This document shows positions 46,489 to 54,933 of a DNA stretch of 64,000 bases, one piece after another (within the stretch, counting starts at the first letter, position 1; every line of letters begins with the position of its first letter). A model generated the notes under the pieces. That model did not search any database. It saw only the letters and a list, made by a program, of their open reading frames with translations, and had not been told where the DNA came from. Source of the stretch: Bacteriovorax sp. Seq25_V (GTDB lineage Bacteria > Bdellovibrionota > Bacteriovoracia > Bacteriovoracales > Bacteriovoracaceae); NCBI RefSeq assembly GCF_000447795.1, contig NZ_AUNI01000021.1:124001-188000 (forward strand), given 5' to 3'. The position numbers and the translations under genes were made by a program.

Positions 46489-47488
46489 ATTTATTACATA
46501 TTAAAGCGCAAGTGACTCCAGAGAAACCTCTTTTAAAAAAATTAATAGCACTAACCTTCTTTTCAATTGATGTGTTGGAAATAGATGGAGGACACATCGC
46601 CATATCAACTAATGAAAGTCCTCTGTTATAAGCATATTCTACTCCTGACCATAGACCAAGATGCCCCACACCATCTGTATTTGATACAGAGGGATCGGTC
46701 GCACTTGATGCATAAAGAGCAATAAGGGAACTCTTAAAGAAAAAATAAGTTCCTAAAACCTCTTCATTTTTTGAGATAATTATTAAATAAGCATCGTCAG
46801 ATCTGATCATTTCATACATAAGATCGAAAGTTTTTTGGGGACGGGTTTCTCTTCCAGCAGCTTTGTTATGTAAAAACTTATACTTTTGACACTCGTCGTA
46901 AGAATAGGTTTTGTAATCGATAATACTTACAGAAAAACTCTTTTTCGTTTTATTAATAAGTGGCTTGTAGCTTTTTCTTAGATTGAACCATAGATGTTCG
47001 AGCCCGCTTCTGAGATCAATAACATTAGCCTCTATGATATAGTTGGAAGAACTGGCAGCTTGGAAAAAAGGGAAAAAATATTTATCAATTAAGTATGAAG
47101 AAGGATCATGCGCAAAATATATATTTCTAATATCAAATTTTTCAATGATCTGTGAAATTTGCTCTGAAATGAATTGTGATGTTTTACTCAATTGTTTCGT
47201 GGATTGATGAGTAAAAAATGGCGCTTTAATATATTCATTCTGCCCAAATGATATTTGATTATATCCAGTGCGACTGTTTTTGAAAATGTAAAGTGGCACA
47301 ATTGCAAGATACTCAGTATCTTTTTTTACTATAAAACTTGCATTATGAATCATTCCAGAAGATGAGAAATACTCTTCATAATAACTTAAAGCGGAAGCTG
47401 TATATATTGGCAGAGGCGTAACAAGGGATTTGTGCGCCCTTGACCATTCTTCTTTGAAGCTAATATCTGTTACTTTAATTGTTATCAT
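46436..47488 (-). CDS. FemAB/GNAT-like acyltransferase
   Basis: A 350-residue protein of the FemXAB-like double-GNAT type. The N-terminal half has IVPLYIFKNSRTG and FGQNEYIKAPFF; the C-terminal half has LHNKAAGRETRPQKTF, a short beta segment (YLIIISKNEEVLGTYFFFK) and GHLGLWSGVEYAYNRGLSLVDMAMCPPS. FemAB proteins transfer aminoacyl groups; relatives in glycan clusters N-acylate amino sugars. It may supply the PseH-like acylation, or attach the amino acid activated by the ATP-grasp enzyme. Starts at the stop of the class III aminotransferase gene. Confidence 0.7.
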   Translation of the reverse strand: MITIKVTDISFKEEWSRAHKSLVTPLPIYTASALSYYEEYFSSSGMIHNASFIVKKDTEYLAIVPLYIFKNSRTGYNQISFGQNEYIKAPFFTHQSTKQLSKTSQFISEQISQIIEKFDIRNIYFAHDPSSYLIDKYFFPFFQAASSSNYIIEANVIDLRSGLEHLWFNLRKSYKPLINKTKKSFSVSIIDYKTYSYDECQKYKFLHNKAAGRETRPQKTFDLMYEMIRSDDAYLIIISKNEEVLGTYFFFKSSLIALYASSATDPSVSNTDGVGHLGLWSGVEYAYNRGLSLVDMAMCPPSISNTSIEKKVSAINFFKRGFSGVTCALICNKFEYNSSEQLREKFLAKL

Positions 47489-48813
47489 TAGTTAAATTTT
47501 CTAAATACCGGTTTTACAATATCACCACTTATGTGCTTCTGAAGATCTCCATTTTCAAATCCGGACTTTATCTTGATTAAACATTCTCCAATAACGTCTA
47601 TCGCAAAATTAATATCAGACTCAGTGTGTGCAAAAGAGGGAACAACATATGGAAACATTAAGCCTCTTTTCAAGGACTCTTGTAGAAAGTATGTTCTTGC
47701 TTCCCAAGAAAAATTTCCTTTGTTGTCGACAAATCCGAACGAAGGTTTACATCCATATCCACCTATTTGTATGTAATCAATAGTGTTATCAGATAAAGCT
47801 CTTTGCCTAATACCTTTTTGTAGGCTCTCCCCAACTTTCCAAAAGTGGTCAATTATATTGTGCTTCATGATTTCTGTTATTGTAGCTTTTGCTGCTGCAA
47901 GAGAATGAGTTTCACCACCATGAGTAGTTGATAATAAGAAAACACGTTCTTGATCGTGATCAATCCCTCCAAGCTTCATTATATCTCTTTGACCAACTAA
48001 AGCACTGACAGAAAAGCCATTTGCCATTGCTTTTCCAAGGGCTGTCAAGTGAGGCTTTATGCCTAAAAACTCTTGAGCCCCACCAAGTCTAAATCTAAAG
48101 CCTGAAACAACTTCATCAAAAATTAAAACTGAACCATTTTTTTCGCATAAATCTTTTAATTGTTGTAGAAAGTTATTGCTTGGTTCTATGAAAGAAAGAG
48201 GCTCTAGTAAGAAGCAGGATATTTGATTTGGATATTCATCAAACAATTTTTTTACACTGTCTATATTGTTATATTCAAATTGTAAGGTTAGATCTCTAAC
48301 ACATTTTGGAACTCCTCTGCTTATTATTGTTGAGCCAATGAACCAATCGTGAACGGCATTAAATGGATCGTTCTTGCATCTTGCGACATAGTCTCTTCCT
48401 GTGTAGGCCCGGGAAAGTTTTACTGCTGCAGTTGTTGCATCAGAGCCATTTTTGGCAAACTTTACCATCTCGGCTGATGGAATAATTTGAGTTAGTAATT
48501 CTGCGAGATCTCCCTCAATAACTGAGGGTCTAGTGAAGTTTACGCCTTTATAAATTTCGGCTTCAACAGCTTTTAAAATAGGTCCATATGCATGACCAAG
48601 TGTTACGGTTCCTAAAGACATAGCAAAATCTGTAAATTCATTACCTGCCATGTCATATAATTTGCATCCCTTTCCGTGTGAAACAATAAATGGTTGATCC
48701 GATGGGAATTGATCTGAGCCTTTCGAGTATGTATGTGATCCGCCAGGAATTAAACTTTTGGCTCTGTCTGAAAAAGGTTTGTTTGCTTCAAAATTATATA
48801 TTTTTGTGTTCAA
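47488..48813 (-). CDS. Class III aminotransferase, glutamate-1-semialdehyde aminomutase-like
   Basis: A 441-residue PLP enzyme when begun at TTG 48813 (MNTKIYNFE). The family N-terminus SDRAKSLIPGGSHTYSKG follows shortly, and GGAG lies five bases before this TTG. An open frame continues 50 codons upstream but looks unlike the family. KNGSDATTAAVKLSRAYTGRD, LIFDEVVSGFRF and LGKAMANGF (Schiff-base Lys) identify the class. In flagellin- and glycan-modification islands such enzymes amine keto groups on the sugar or make an amino-acid side chain. The gap to the next upstream gene (125 bp) holds no other gene I can support. Confidence 0.85.
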   Translation of the reverse strand: MNTKIYNFEANKPFSDRAKSLIPGGSHTYSKGSDQFPSDQPFIVSHGKGCKLYDMAGNEFTDFAMSLGTVTLGHAYGPILKAVEAEIYKGVNFTRPSVIEGDLAELLTQIIPSAEMVKFAKNGSDATTAAVKLSRAYTGRDYVARCKNDPFNAVHDWFIGSTIISRGVPKCVRDLTLQFEYNNIDSVKKLFDEYPNQISCFLLEPLSFIEPSNNFLQQLKDLCEKNGSVLIFDEVVSGFRFRLGGAQEFLGIKPHLTALGKAMANGFSVSALVGQRDIMKLGGIDHDQERVFLLSTTHGGETHSLAAAKATITEIMKHNIIDHFWKVGESLQKGIRQRALSDNTIDYIQIGGYGCKPSFGFVDNKGNFSWEARTYFLQESLKRGLMFPYVVPSFAHTESDINFAIDVIGECLIKIKSGFENGDLQKHISGDIVKPVFRKFN

Positions 48814-48822
48814 ATGAACTCC
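48811..48822 (-). promoter_or_regulatory. Ribosome site that decides a TTG start
   Basis: GGAG (48819-48822) with a five-base spacer precedes TTG (48811-48813) on the minus strand. This explains why the aminotransferase begins here rather than at the more distant ATG at 48963. Confidence 0.65.
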
Positions 48823-48938
48823 AGTTTTTTTGTGATAATAAAGTAATATGATTTTAGCAGTGTGATAATTGGAAGTAAAAGAGAAATGATCTCGTAAGCA
48901 GTGTGCCAAGCGCAAGGTGCTCAATCTGGCCGAAAATT

Positions 48939-49808
48939 TTAGATTAAGCCATTTTTTTTCCACGTAAGTGGATCAATAACATCTTTTATGTTTGAACTAA
49001 ATTGTGAAAAATCAAGTTTTTCGCAAGGGCTTATTTCGTTATTAATAATAAAATCTTGTAATTGATCTTGAGAACAAACACCAAATACTATGGAATCGAT
49101 AAAGTCAAGGTTGTTGTTGAAGTTACAAACTGCTTGTATTCTATTAATTTTGTTATCTTTTAAAAAGCGACTATATCTTTCAAATAAATCAATATAAGGT
49201 TTGAAGTAAAGGTCTAGCTTATCGACAGGTTGAAGTAATAGACCTTGAAGATATATAGATCTTATATGTATTTCGATACCTTTTCTTTTAGCTTCTGTTA
49301 ATAAATTTTTGGCAAGAAATCTTTGGTCGAAAATATTTAGTGGAATTTGCACTATGTCAAGCTTGGTATCGTTATCTAGAATGAATTCCAATTCTTCGGG
49401 ATTATAAAGTGACACGCCAATCTTCTTTAAGAACCCCTCTGATTTGATAGCGTTTAAATTTTCAACAAGATTCCTATTATGCTTAAGATCATCAAATTTA
49501 TGAATTAAATATGCATATAGACTTTGGGAGTTTAAATTTAGCAAAGACTTTTCAATGCTGTCTCTGAGGCCTTTTTCATTCGAGGTATTCACTCCCTTTG
49601 TTATAACATTGAAATCACTAATATGATTATAGCTACCAAGTATTTTTTCCGCTTCACCGTAAGCTGAAGCGGTATCGAGTGTATTAACACCATTGGCTCT
49701 GGCGTAATCTAAAATTTTGAATACTTCTTCGATGTTAACTTGACCGTCTTTGTTAGTAAGCCCATAGTTTAAACCAAATTGTACTGTTCCAAGGACTAAA
49801 TTTTTCAT
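48939..49808 (-). CDS. Aldo/keto reductase
   Basis: A 289-residue TIM-barrel reductase. LGTVQFGLNYGLTN is the N-terminal form of sugar-cluster AKRs; GVNTLDTASAYGEAE holds the catalytic Asp and Tyr, and YAYLIHKFDD carries the His. The C-terminal NADP-binding segment is short (IVFGVCSQDQLQDF). Similar genes are found in flagellar and surface-glycan islands next to class III aminotransferases. It probably reduces a keto group on the sugar or on a side-chain precursor. The start directly follows the stop of the SDR-PseC fusion. Confidence 0.85.
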   Translation of the reverse strand: MKNLVLGTVQFGLNYGLTNKDGQVNIEEVFKILDYARANGVNTLDTASAYGEAEKILGSYNHISDFNVITKGVNTSNEKGLRDSIEKSLLNLNSQSLYAYLIHKFDDLKHNRNLVENLNAIKSEGFLKKIGVSLYNPEELEFILDNDTKLDIVQIPLNIFDQRFLAKNLLTEAKRKGIEIHIRSIYLQGLLLQPVDKLDLYFKPYIDLFERYSRFLKDNKINRIQAVCNFNNNLDFIDSIVFGVCSQDQLQDFIINNEISPCEKLDFSQFSSNIKDVIDPLTWKKNGLI

Positions 49809-51917
49809 CTAAGAGAGTACCTTTACAATCTGCGATATTATAAGATCTACTTCTTCATCGGTTATCGAAGGGAAAAGAGGTAATGTAATTGCTTGATTGT
49901 AGTAAATAAGGGAGTTGGAATAGTCCTTTAGAGGTATTTTAAATGTTTCGGCATAATATGGTTGTAATGGAATTGGAATATAGTGTACATGGGGAGATAC
50001 ACCTGCTGAAGATAATTCTTTAAAAACTTGAGCACGTGATTTTCCAAGTTTTTCATAATTAATCATTGCAACATAAAGATGATTCCCGCTTATATCTCTT
50101 GTTTTGTTTTGAACAAGTTTAAAATGTTTAAGAGATGAAAATGCTTTATCATAACGTTTGGCAACCTCAATTCTTCGCGATAGAAATCCTTCTAGCTTAT
50201 TCATTTGAGAAATACCAAGTGAGCATTGAATATCTGTTATTCTGTAATTATACCCAATTTGTTGCATTTCATAGTACCAGCTATTTTGAGATCCATCAGT
50301 ATAAGCTAGCTCATCATTTTTGAAAGGGTCATTCCCTTTAATTATTCCATGGCTTCTTAGTCTTAGTAATTGCTTATAAACTTCAGTACTGTTTGTAGTA
50401 ATTATAGAGCCTTCACCAGTTGCAATATTCTTGACGGGATGAAAAGAAAAACCGCACATAAGTGAGTTTGAACACGATCCAATTTTTCCACCTTCTAAAT
50501 AGTTACCACCGAGAGCATGAGCAGCATCTTCAATAATAACGGCACCATATTTATCGGCAACCTTTTTGAGTTCTTGCATATCGCAAGGGTGACCAGCAAA
50601 ATGTACGGGGATAATTGCTTTAACATTACCAAGCTCTTTACATTTTCTTTCAACTTCGATTGGGTCGAGATTGAGTGTCTCAATATTTATATCTGCAAAA
50701 GCAGGTATCGCGCCAGAGTAAACAGCGCAGTTAGAGCTTGCAACAAATGACAGTGGAGAAGTGATCACGCTGTCTCCTGGTAATACACCAGCAGCAAGAC
50801 AAGCAATATGAAGGCCACAGGTCCAATTAGAAACAGCGACTGCATATTTTGCTCCAACAAATTTTGCAATTACATCCTCAAACTCTTGAACCTTGGGTCC
50901 TTGTGTTAAAAAATTTCCATTCAAAGTTTTTATTACAGAGTTTATATCTGACTCATCTATGAATTGTTTTCCATAGTGGATTTGTTTTTCTTCCTTAATT
51001 GATACAGAAGATAAAAATTTAGTATGTACACCCACAAACTCAGCTTGTTTCATTAGTTCAAGTGATTCCTCAATTGTAAGAAACTTTGTGTTTAATAGAG
51101 ATATAGCTTTTTCGTTAGAGAGAGACATATTGAGAGGTCTATTTACGAGATTTCCAATATCCTTAATTGAACCTTTGTTTATTAAGGAAACATTAAGGTC
51201 AAATGCCTTAGCAACCTTTAAACCAAATTCATATTTTGAAACTTTTTCTGGACCTACAATATTAAAAATACCTTCAGCATTTCTTTCAACTAATAAATTA
51301 ATCTTTTTTATTAAATCTTCTACATAAATTGGAGTGTAGTAAACATCATCAAATAATGTGATAGTTTTTTTCTTTCTTAAGGAGTTTATTATAACATCGG
51401 AGAAAGATTTTCGGTATTTATGTCCCCATCCATAAAAATTAGTTCTTACAATAAGAGGATCGGATGCACTTCTCTTAACTTCAAACTCGGCATCAAGTTT
51501 TGTTTTTGCATAATTGTTAATAGGGATATCTATTTGATTCTCGTCTGAAAGCAAAGACGCTTGACTGCAGAAATGATCAGTAGAAATATGTACAAGTTTT
51601 GCATTGACTAGCTTAGAGGCCTTCGCAATATAACGAGAAGCTAAAACATTAGATTCGTAAGCTTGGAAGTAGTTCTTTTCACAATATTCGACATTAGTTA
51701 AGCCTGCTGTATGAATTATGATATCGGGGGAAAACTTTTCAATCTCACGATAAACTTTCATTTCGTCACTTAGATTTAGGTGTGTACAAGATACACCATC
51801 GAGCTCTACTAGTTTTGATTTACAAAATAAAGAAATATCCCAAATATCTTTCATGAAATAAGCTAAGTTTATCCCTAAAAGACCACTGCCACCTGTGATA
51901 AGAACTTTTTTCTTCAT
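49809..51917 (-). CDS. SDR reductase - PseC transaminase fusion
   Basis: A 702-residue two-domain protein. Residues 1-290 are an RmlD-like short-chain reductase: ITGGSGLLGINLA, VHISTDHFC and YAKTK (Y-x-x-x-K intact). Residues from about 315 are a full PseC: HYGKQFIDESDI, FLTQGPKVQEFE, EDAAHALGG and FHPVKNIATGEGS with the Schiff-base Lys496. PseC aminates C4 of UDP-4-keto-6-deoxy-L-AltNAc; the SDR would reduce a keto group on a related intermediate. The reading frame runs through the join without a stop. I know of no named fusion of this kind. The order dehydratase, exporter, fusion, reductase suggests the fusion works in the nonulosonate pathway. Confidence 0.85.
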   Translation of the reverse strand: MKKKVLITGGSGLLGINLAYFMKDIWDISLFCKSKLVELDGVSCTHLNLSDEMKVYREIEKFSPDIIIHTAGLTNVEYCEKNYFQAYESNVLASRYIAKASKLVNAKLVHISTDHFCSQASLLSDENQIDIPINNYAKTKLDAEFEVKRSASDPLIVRTNFYGWGHKYRKSFSDVIINSLRKKKTITLFDDVYYTPIYVEDLIKKINLLVERNAEGIFNIVGPEKVSKYEFGLKVAKAFDLNVSLINKGSIKDIGNLVNRPLNMSLSNEKAISLLNTKFLTIEESLELMKQAEFVGVHTKFLSSVSIKEEKQIHYGKQFIDESDINSVIKTLNGNFLTQGPKVQEFEDVIAKFVGAKYAVAVSNWTCGLHIACLAAGVLPGDSVITSPLSFVASSNCAVYSGAIPAFADINIETLNLDPIEVERKCKELGNVKAIIPVHFAGHPCDMQELKKVADKYGAVIIEDAAHALGGNYLEGGKIGSCSNSLMCGFSFHPVKNIATGEGSIITTNSTEVYKQLLRLRSHGIIKGNDPFKNDELAYTDGSQNSWYYEMQQIGYNYRITDIQCSLGISQMNKLEGFLSRRIEVAKRYDKAFSSLKHFKLVQNKTRDISGNHLYVAMINYEKLGKSRAQVFKELSSAGVSPHVHYIPIPLQPYYAETFKIPLKDYSNSLIYYNQAITLPLFPSITDEEVDLIISQIVKVLS

Positions 51918-53690
51918 TTATAATTCCTGTAGTTTAACTAATTTTGCAAATTTTCCATCGAGATTATTAAGTTGGATGAAGTTTCCTTCCTCTAATATTT
52001 TACCATTTTCTAAATAGTATATCTTTTCACAAGCTCTAACGGTACTTAGTCTATGCGCAACAATTACTAGAGTTATACTATGCTTTAAATTTTCAAGTGT
52101 AACTTGAATTTTAGCTTCCGAATGAGAGTCAAGCGCACTCGTTGGTTCATCCAAAATCAAAATGTTCGGTTTTTTATAAAGAGCTCTAGCGATAGCAAGA
52201 CGTTGTTTCTGACCACCAGATAAAGTTGACCCTTCTTCCTCTAGAATTGTATTTAAACCGTTAGGTAGGGATATAATTTCATCATATATATTTGCTAAGT
52301 GAAGACATTCTATAACTCGATCTTCGTTTGGAGTAGCTTCTCCAAGTGATACATTATCAATTATTGTTCCACTTAAAATAATTGTCTCTTGGGATACAAA
52401 ACCAATATGTGATCTCCAACTACTTATTGATAAGTTGGACATGTCCAATGAATCGATAAGAATCTTGCCAGATGTCGGGTGATTTAACCCCGTAAGTAAT
52501 TTTATAATAGTTGATTTTCCAGAACCGGAAGGTCCAACAAAAGCTACCGTTTCTCCCTTATTGATTTGAAGGCAAAGGTTTTTTAAGACCTCTGTGCTGT
52601 GATTGTAGGAAAAGGAGATGTTGTCGAAAATAATACTGGATTCAAATTTATGGAGATTAATTCCACTGTAATTCTCTTTTTGCCTTAAGGTTTCATCAAT
52701 AAAATTCTTCAATAAAACAAAACTTGGAGTGCTTGATATAATTACCTGCTTATTTGTAGTAAACTGGCTTACTAGAGGTAGTAGGTTTCTCAGAGTATAT
52801 AGAACAATTAATACTTCAGCAAAAGTCAGGTTAAAGTAGTTAATCGAGATAATAATAATTATAGACACAAGAATGACTGAAATAGGCTCATATATTATTG
52901 CGCTAAGCTCTCGAGTTAAAATCATCTTGGCGTGAGTGAGTTTGAAGTTGAGAAAACTATGTTTAAAGCGGGAAATATACAGGTGTTCGGCAGCAAAAGA
53001 TTTGATCGTAACTAAACCATCAAATACCCTTATTAGATGATTATTAATATTATTTCCTAATATTACACGTTCATTTGAAATTAAGAATATTTTTTTGTTA
53101 AATATTAAAGATGGTAGTAATGTAAATATGCTTACTGATCCAATCATTAATACAAGAGAAATAGAAAACGAAAGTAAGATTGAAAAGTAAAATACAAATT
53201 TTAACAAAATTGCCATAAGCCCAAAGGCATAATATAAGCACTCGCCTATCTTTTGAGTTTCAACATTAATGTAGTTGCTAACTTCCCCAGAATTGTGTTT
53301 ATTTAGCCATTGTCCACGTGAATATGTTAGAGCTTCAAAAAGCTGAAGACCTAAGTCTGTTTCATAAAGAACTCTTGTTTTTAAAACAAAATATTTAGTT
53401 AGGTAATTAAAAGCTGCTTTAAATGTAATTATTACTGCAAACAAAATGAAGTAATTGTTAATAGTCGTATCGATATTTAATCGAGAAAAAAGAGAGTTTA
53501 TTCTTATTGTAAACGTTGAATACTGTGATGGAGGAGTTGAGTTTAAATACTCAATAATAGGAATTAAGGAAACAACACTTAGGGCATCGACTACAGCAAA
53601 AAGTGTTGAAGAAGTAGTTGATGCAATTGCCATTTTTGAGTGTTTTGTAAATACACTCTGGAGCAAATGAAATGTGTCCTTGTAGTTCAC
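51918..53690 (-). CDS. ABC exporter, MsbA/PglK-like
   Basis: A 590-residue half-transporter: six membrane helices in about 1-320, then an ATPase with Walker A GPSGSGKST near 386, LSGGQKQRLAIARAL and LILDEPTSALD, and the H-loop AHRLST. It resembles PglK, which flips lipid-linked oligosaccharides, and MsbA. It starts with GTG (AGAG six bases upstream) and lies between the dehydratase and the SDR-PseC fusion, so it may flip a lipid-linked product of this operon. The glycan locus also has a MOP flippase at 16714, consistent with two separate products. Confidence 0.9.
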   Translation of the reverse strand: MNYKDTFHLLQSVFTKHSKMAIASTTSSTLFAVVDALSVVSLIPIIEYLNSTPPSQYSTFTIRINSLFSRLNIDTTINNYFILFAVIITFKAAFNYLTKYFVLKTRVLYETDLGLQLFEALTYSRGQWLNKHNSGEVSNYINVETQKIGECLYYAFGLMAILLKFVFYFSILLSFSISLVLMIGSVSIFTLLPSLIFNKKIFLISNERVILGNNINNHLIRVFDGLVTIKSFAAEHLYISRFKHSFLNFKLTHAKMILTRELSAIIYEPISVILVSIIIIISINYFNLTFAEVLIVLYTLRNLLPLVSQFTTNKQVIISSTPSFVLLKNFIDETLRQKENYSGINLHKFESSIIFDNISFSYNHSTEVLKNLCLQINKGETVAFVGPSGSGKSTIIKLLTGLNHPTSGKILIDSLDMSNLSISSWRSHIGFVSQETIILSGTIIDNVSLGEATPNEDRVIECLHLANIYDEIISLPNGLNTILEEEGSTLSGGQKQRLAIARALYKKPNILILDEPTSALDSHSEAKIQVTLENLKHSITLVIVAHRLSTVRACEKIYYLENGKILEEGNFIQLNNLDGKFAKLVKLQEL

Positions 53691-53701
53691 GTTATTCTCT
53701 A

Positions 53702-54772
53702 CTAGCGTAAAAGTTCGCCTTCCTGCTCTTTGTCTAGGTTAAATTCAAGCAAATTATTTTCTTTTAATAAATTAATTGTGCCTTGAAGATCTAAGACATC
53801 ATCGTCTGAACTAAATTCTTTTGATAATTCTTTCTCGGTGGATTTTATTATTCCATCATTTAATTCAGGTAGCATTGATTTGATTGCGTAATAATCGCCT
53901 TTTCTAACTGTGTGATTGATTTCTTCTTCAGAGATCATGATTTCATGCATTTTCTCGCCTGGTCTGATTCCAGTGATTTTAATTTCGATGCCAGTATTAC
54001 CTACAATAGCTTTTGCAATATTTTCAACCGTTGCGGCAGGGGCTATTGGAACAAAAGTCTCACCCGCTTCGGCATTTTGAATAGCTGCAAAAACAGTATC
54101 AACAGCTTTGTTTAAATTAAGAAGGAAGCGAGTCATGTTTGGTACTGTGACTGTTATAGGCCCACCAGCTTTCATTTGCTCGTGAAAAAGTGGAATAACA
54201 GAGCCTCTTGAGGCAAGAACATTCCCATACCTTACACAAATAAATCTAGTTTCAGGAATCAAGATATTAGCAGAAGTAAATATTCTTTCTTGAACTGCCT
54301 TTGTCATGCCCATTACGTTAACAGGCTTAGCGGCTTTATCTGTACTAATGCCGACGACTGTTTCTACATTAAAGTTATTTTCTCTAATTGCTTGTACAAT
54401 ATTACTTGCACCAATACAGTTTGTTAAAATTGCCTGGTGAGGAAAGTACTCACAAGTGGGAACTTGCTTCATTGCGGCTGCATTTACAACAATATCAGCA
54501 TCTTTGATAGCGGAGCAGACTGTTTGGTAGTCTCTTACGTCACCAATGCGAAACTCTAGAACTTTTTTAAAGTTTTCATAAACAGCTTCATCCATTCCGA
54601 CAATTCTGTTTTGATAAGACATTCTCATGTCGTGTTGTTTTGCTTCGTCTCGAGATAAAATTATAACTTTTTTTGGGTTTCCAAGTTCTCCTGATAATAC
54701 TCTTCGAACAAAAATTTTGCCCATTGAACCTGTACCACCTGTAACTAGAATTCTTTTACCTTCAAAAACCAT
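53702..54772 (-). CDS. UDP-GlcNAc 4,6-dehydratase, PseB/CapE-like (MxxxK type)
   Basis: A 356-residue soluble extended SDR. TGGTGSMGKI (11-20) binds NAD, GISTDKAAKP has the catalytic Thr144-Asp145-Lys146, and the usual Tyr of the YxxxK motif is Met154 (M-x-x-x-K158). This is the pattern of CapE/FnlA-like and PglF-like dehydratases, while PseB/FlaA1 has Tyr. The product is UDP-4-keto-6-deoxy-HexNAc, of L-arabino (5-inverting) or D-xylo form. PseC in the same operon favours the inverted form. It is the first gene of the 16-kb minus-strand operon and has a candidate promoter upstream. Confidence 0.8.
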   Translation of the reverse strand: MVFEGKRILVTGGTGSMGKIFVRRVLSGELGNPKKVIILSRDEAKQHDMRMSYQNRIVGMDEAVYENFKKVLEFRIGDVRDYQTVCSAIKDADIVVNAAAMKQVPTCEYFPHQAILTNCIGASNIVQAIRENNFNVETVVGISTDKAAKPVNVMGMTKAVQERIFTSANILIPETRFICVRYGNVLASRGSVIPLFHEQMKAGGPITVTVPNMTRFLLNLNKAVDTVFAAIQNAEAGETFVPIAPAATVENIAKAIVGNTGIEIKITGIRPGEKMHEIMISEEEINHTVRKGDYYAIKSMLPELNDGIIKSTEKELSKEFSSDDDVLDLQGTINLLKENNLLEFNLDKEQEGELLR

Positions 54773-54805
54773 AAATTTACCCTGTGTCTAAATGAAAACG
54801 ACATA

Positions 54806-54834
54806 AGTATCACTTTTTGAGCGTGGATAGGCAA
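54806..54834 (-). promoter_or_regulatory. Candidate promoter of the nonulosonate operon
   Basis: On the minus strand TTGCCT (54829-54834) and GATACT (54806-54811) are 17 bp apart, with a predicted start about 27 bases before the dehydratase start codon. The 161-bp gap serves both this operon and the divergent radical SAM gene; no other clear signal is seen on the plus side. Confidence 0.35.
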
Positions 54835-54933
54835 TAAGATAAGTTATTTATTCCTTTTTTTGTTTATTTTGTTCTCGATTTATCGTGTTTCTAAATATAG
54901 ACTGTTAGCAGCAAGTCATACGAGGAATTTTAA

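Noticed and set aside
48814-48963. 50-residue N-terminal extension of the class III aminotransferase
   Set aside because: It is unlike the family and overlaps the end of the aldo/keto reductase gene; the TTG with GGAG five bases upstream fits better.
54869-54901. Promoter for the radical SAM gene (TTGTTC with TAAATA or TATAGA)
   Set aside because: Only weak matches to the -10 consensus or wrong spacing; not separable from AT-rich background.
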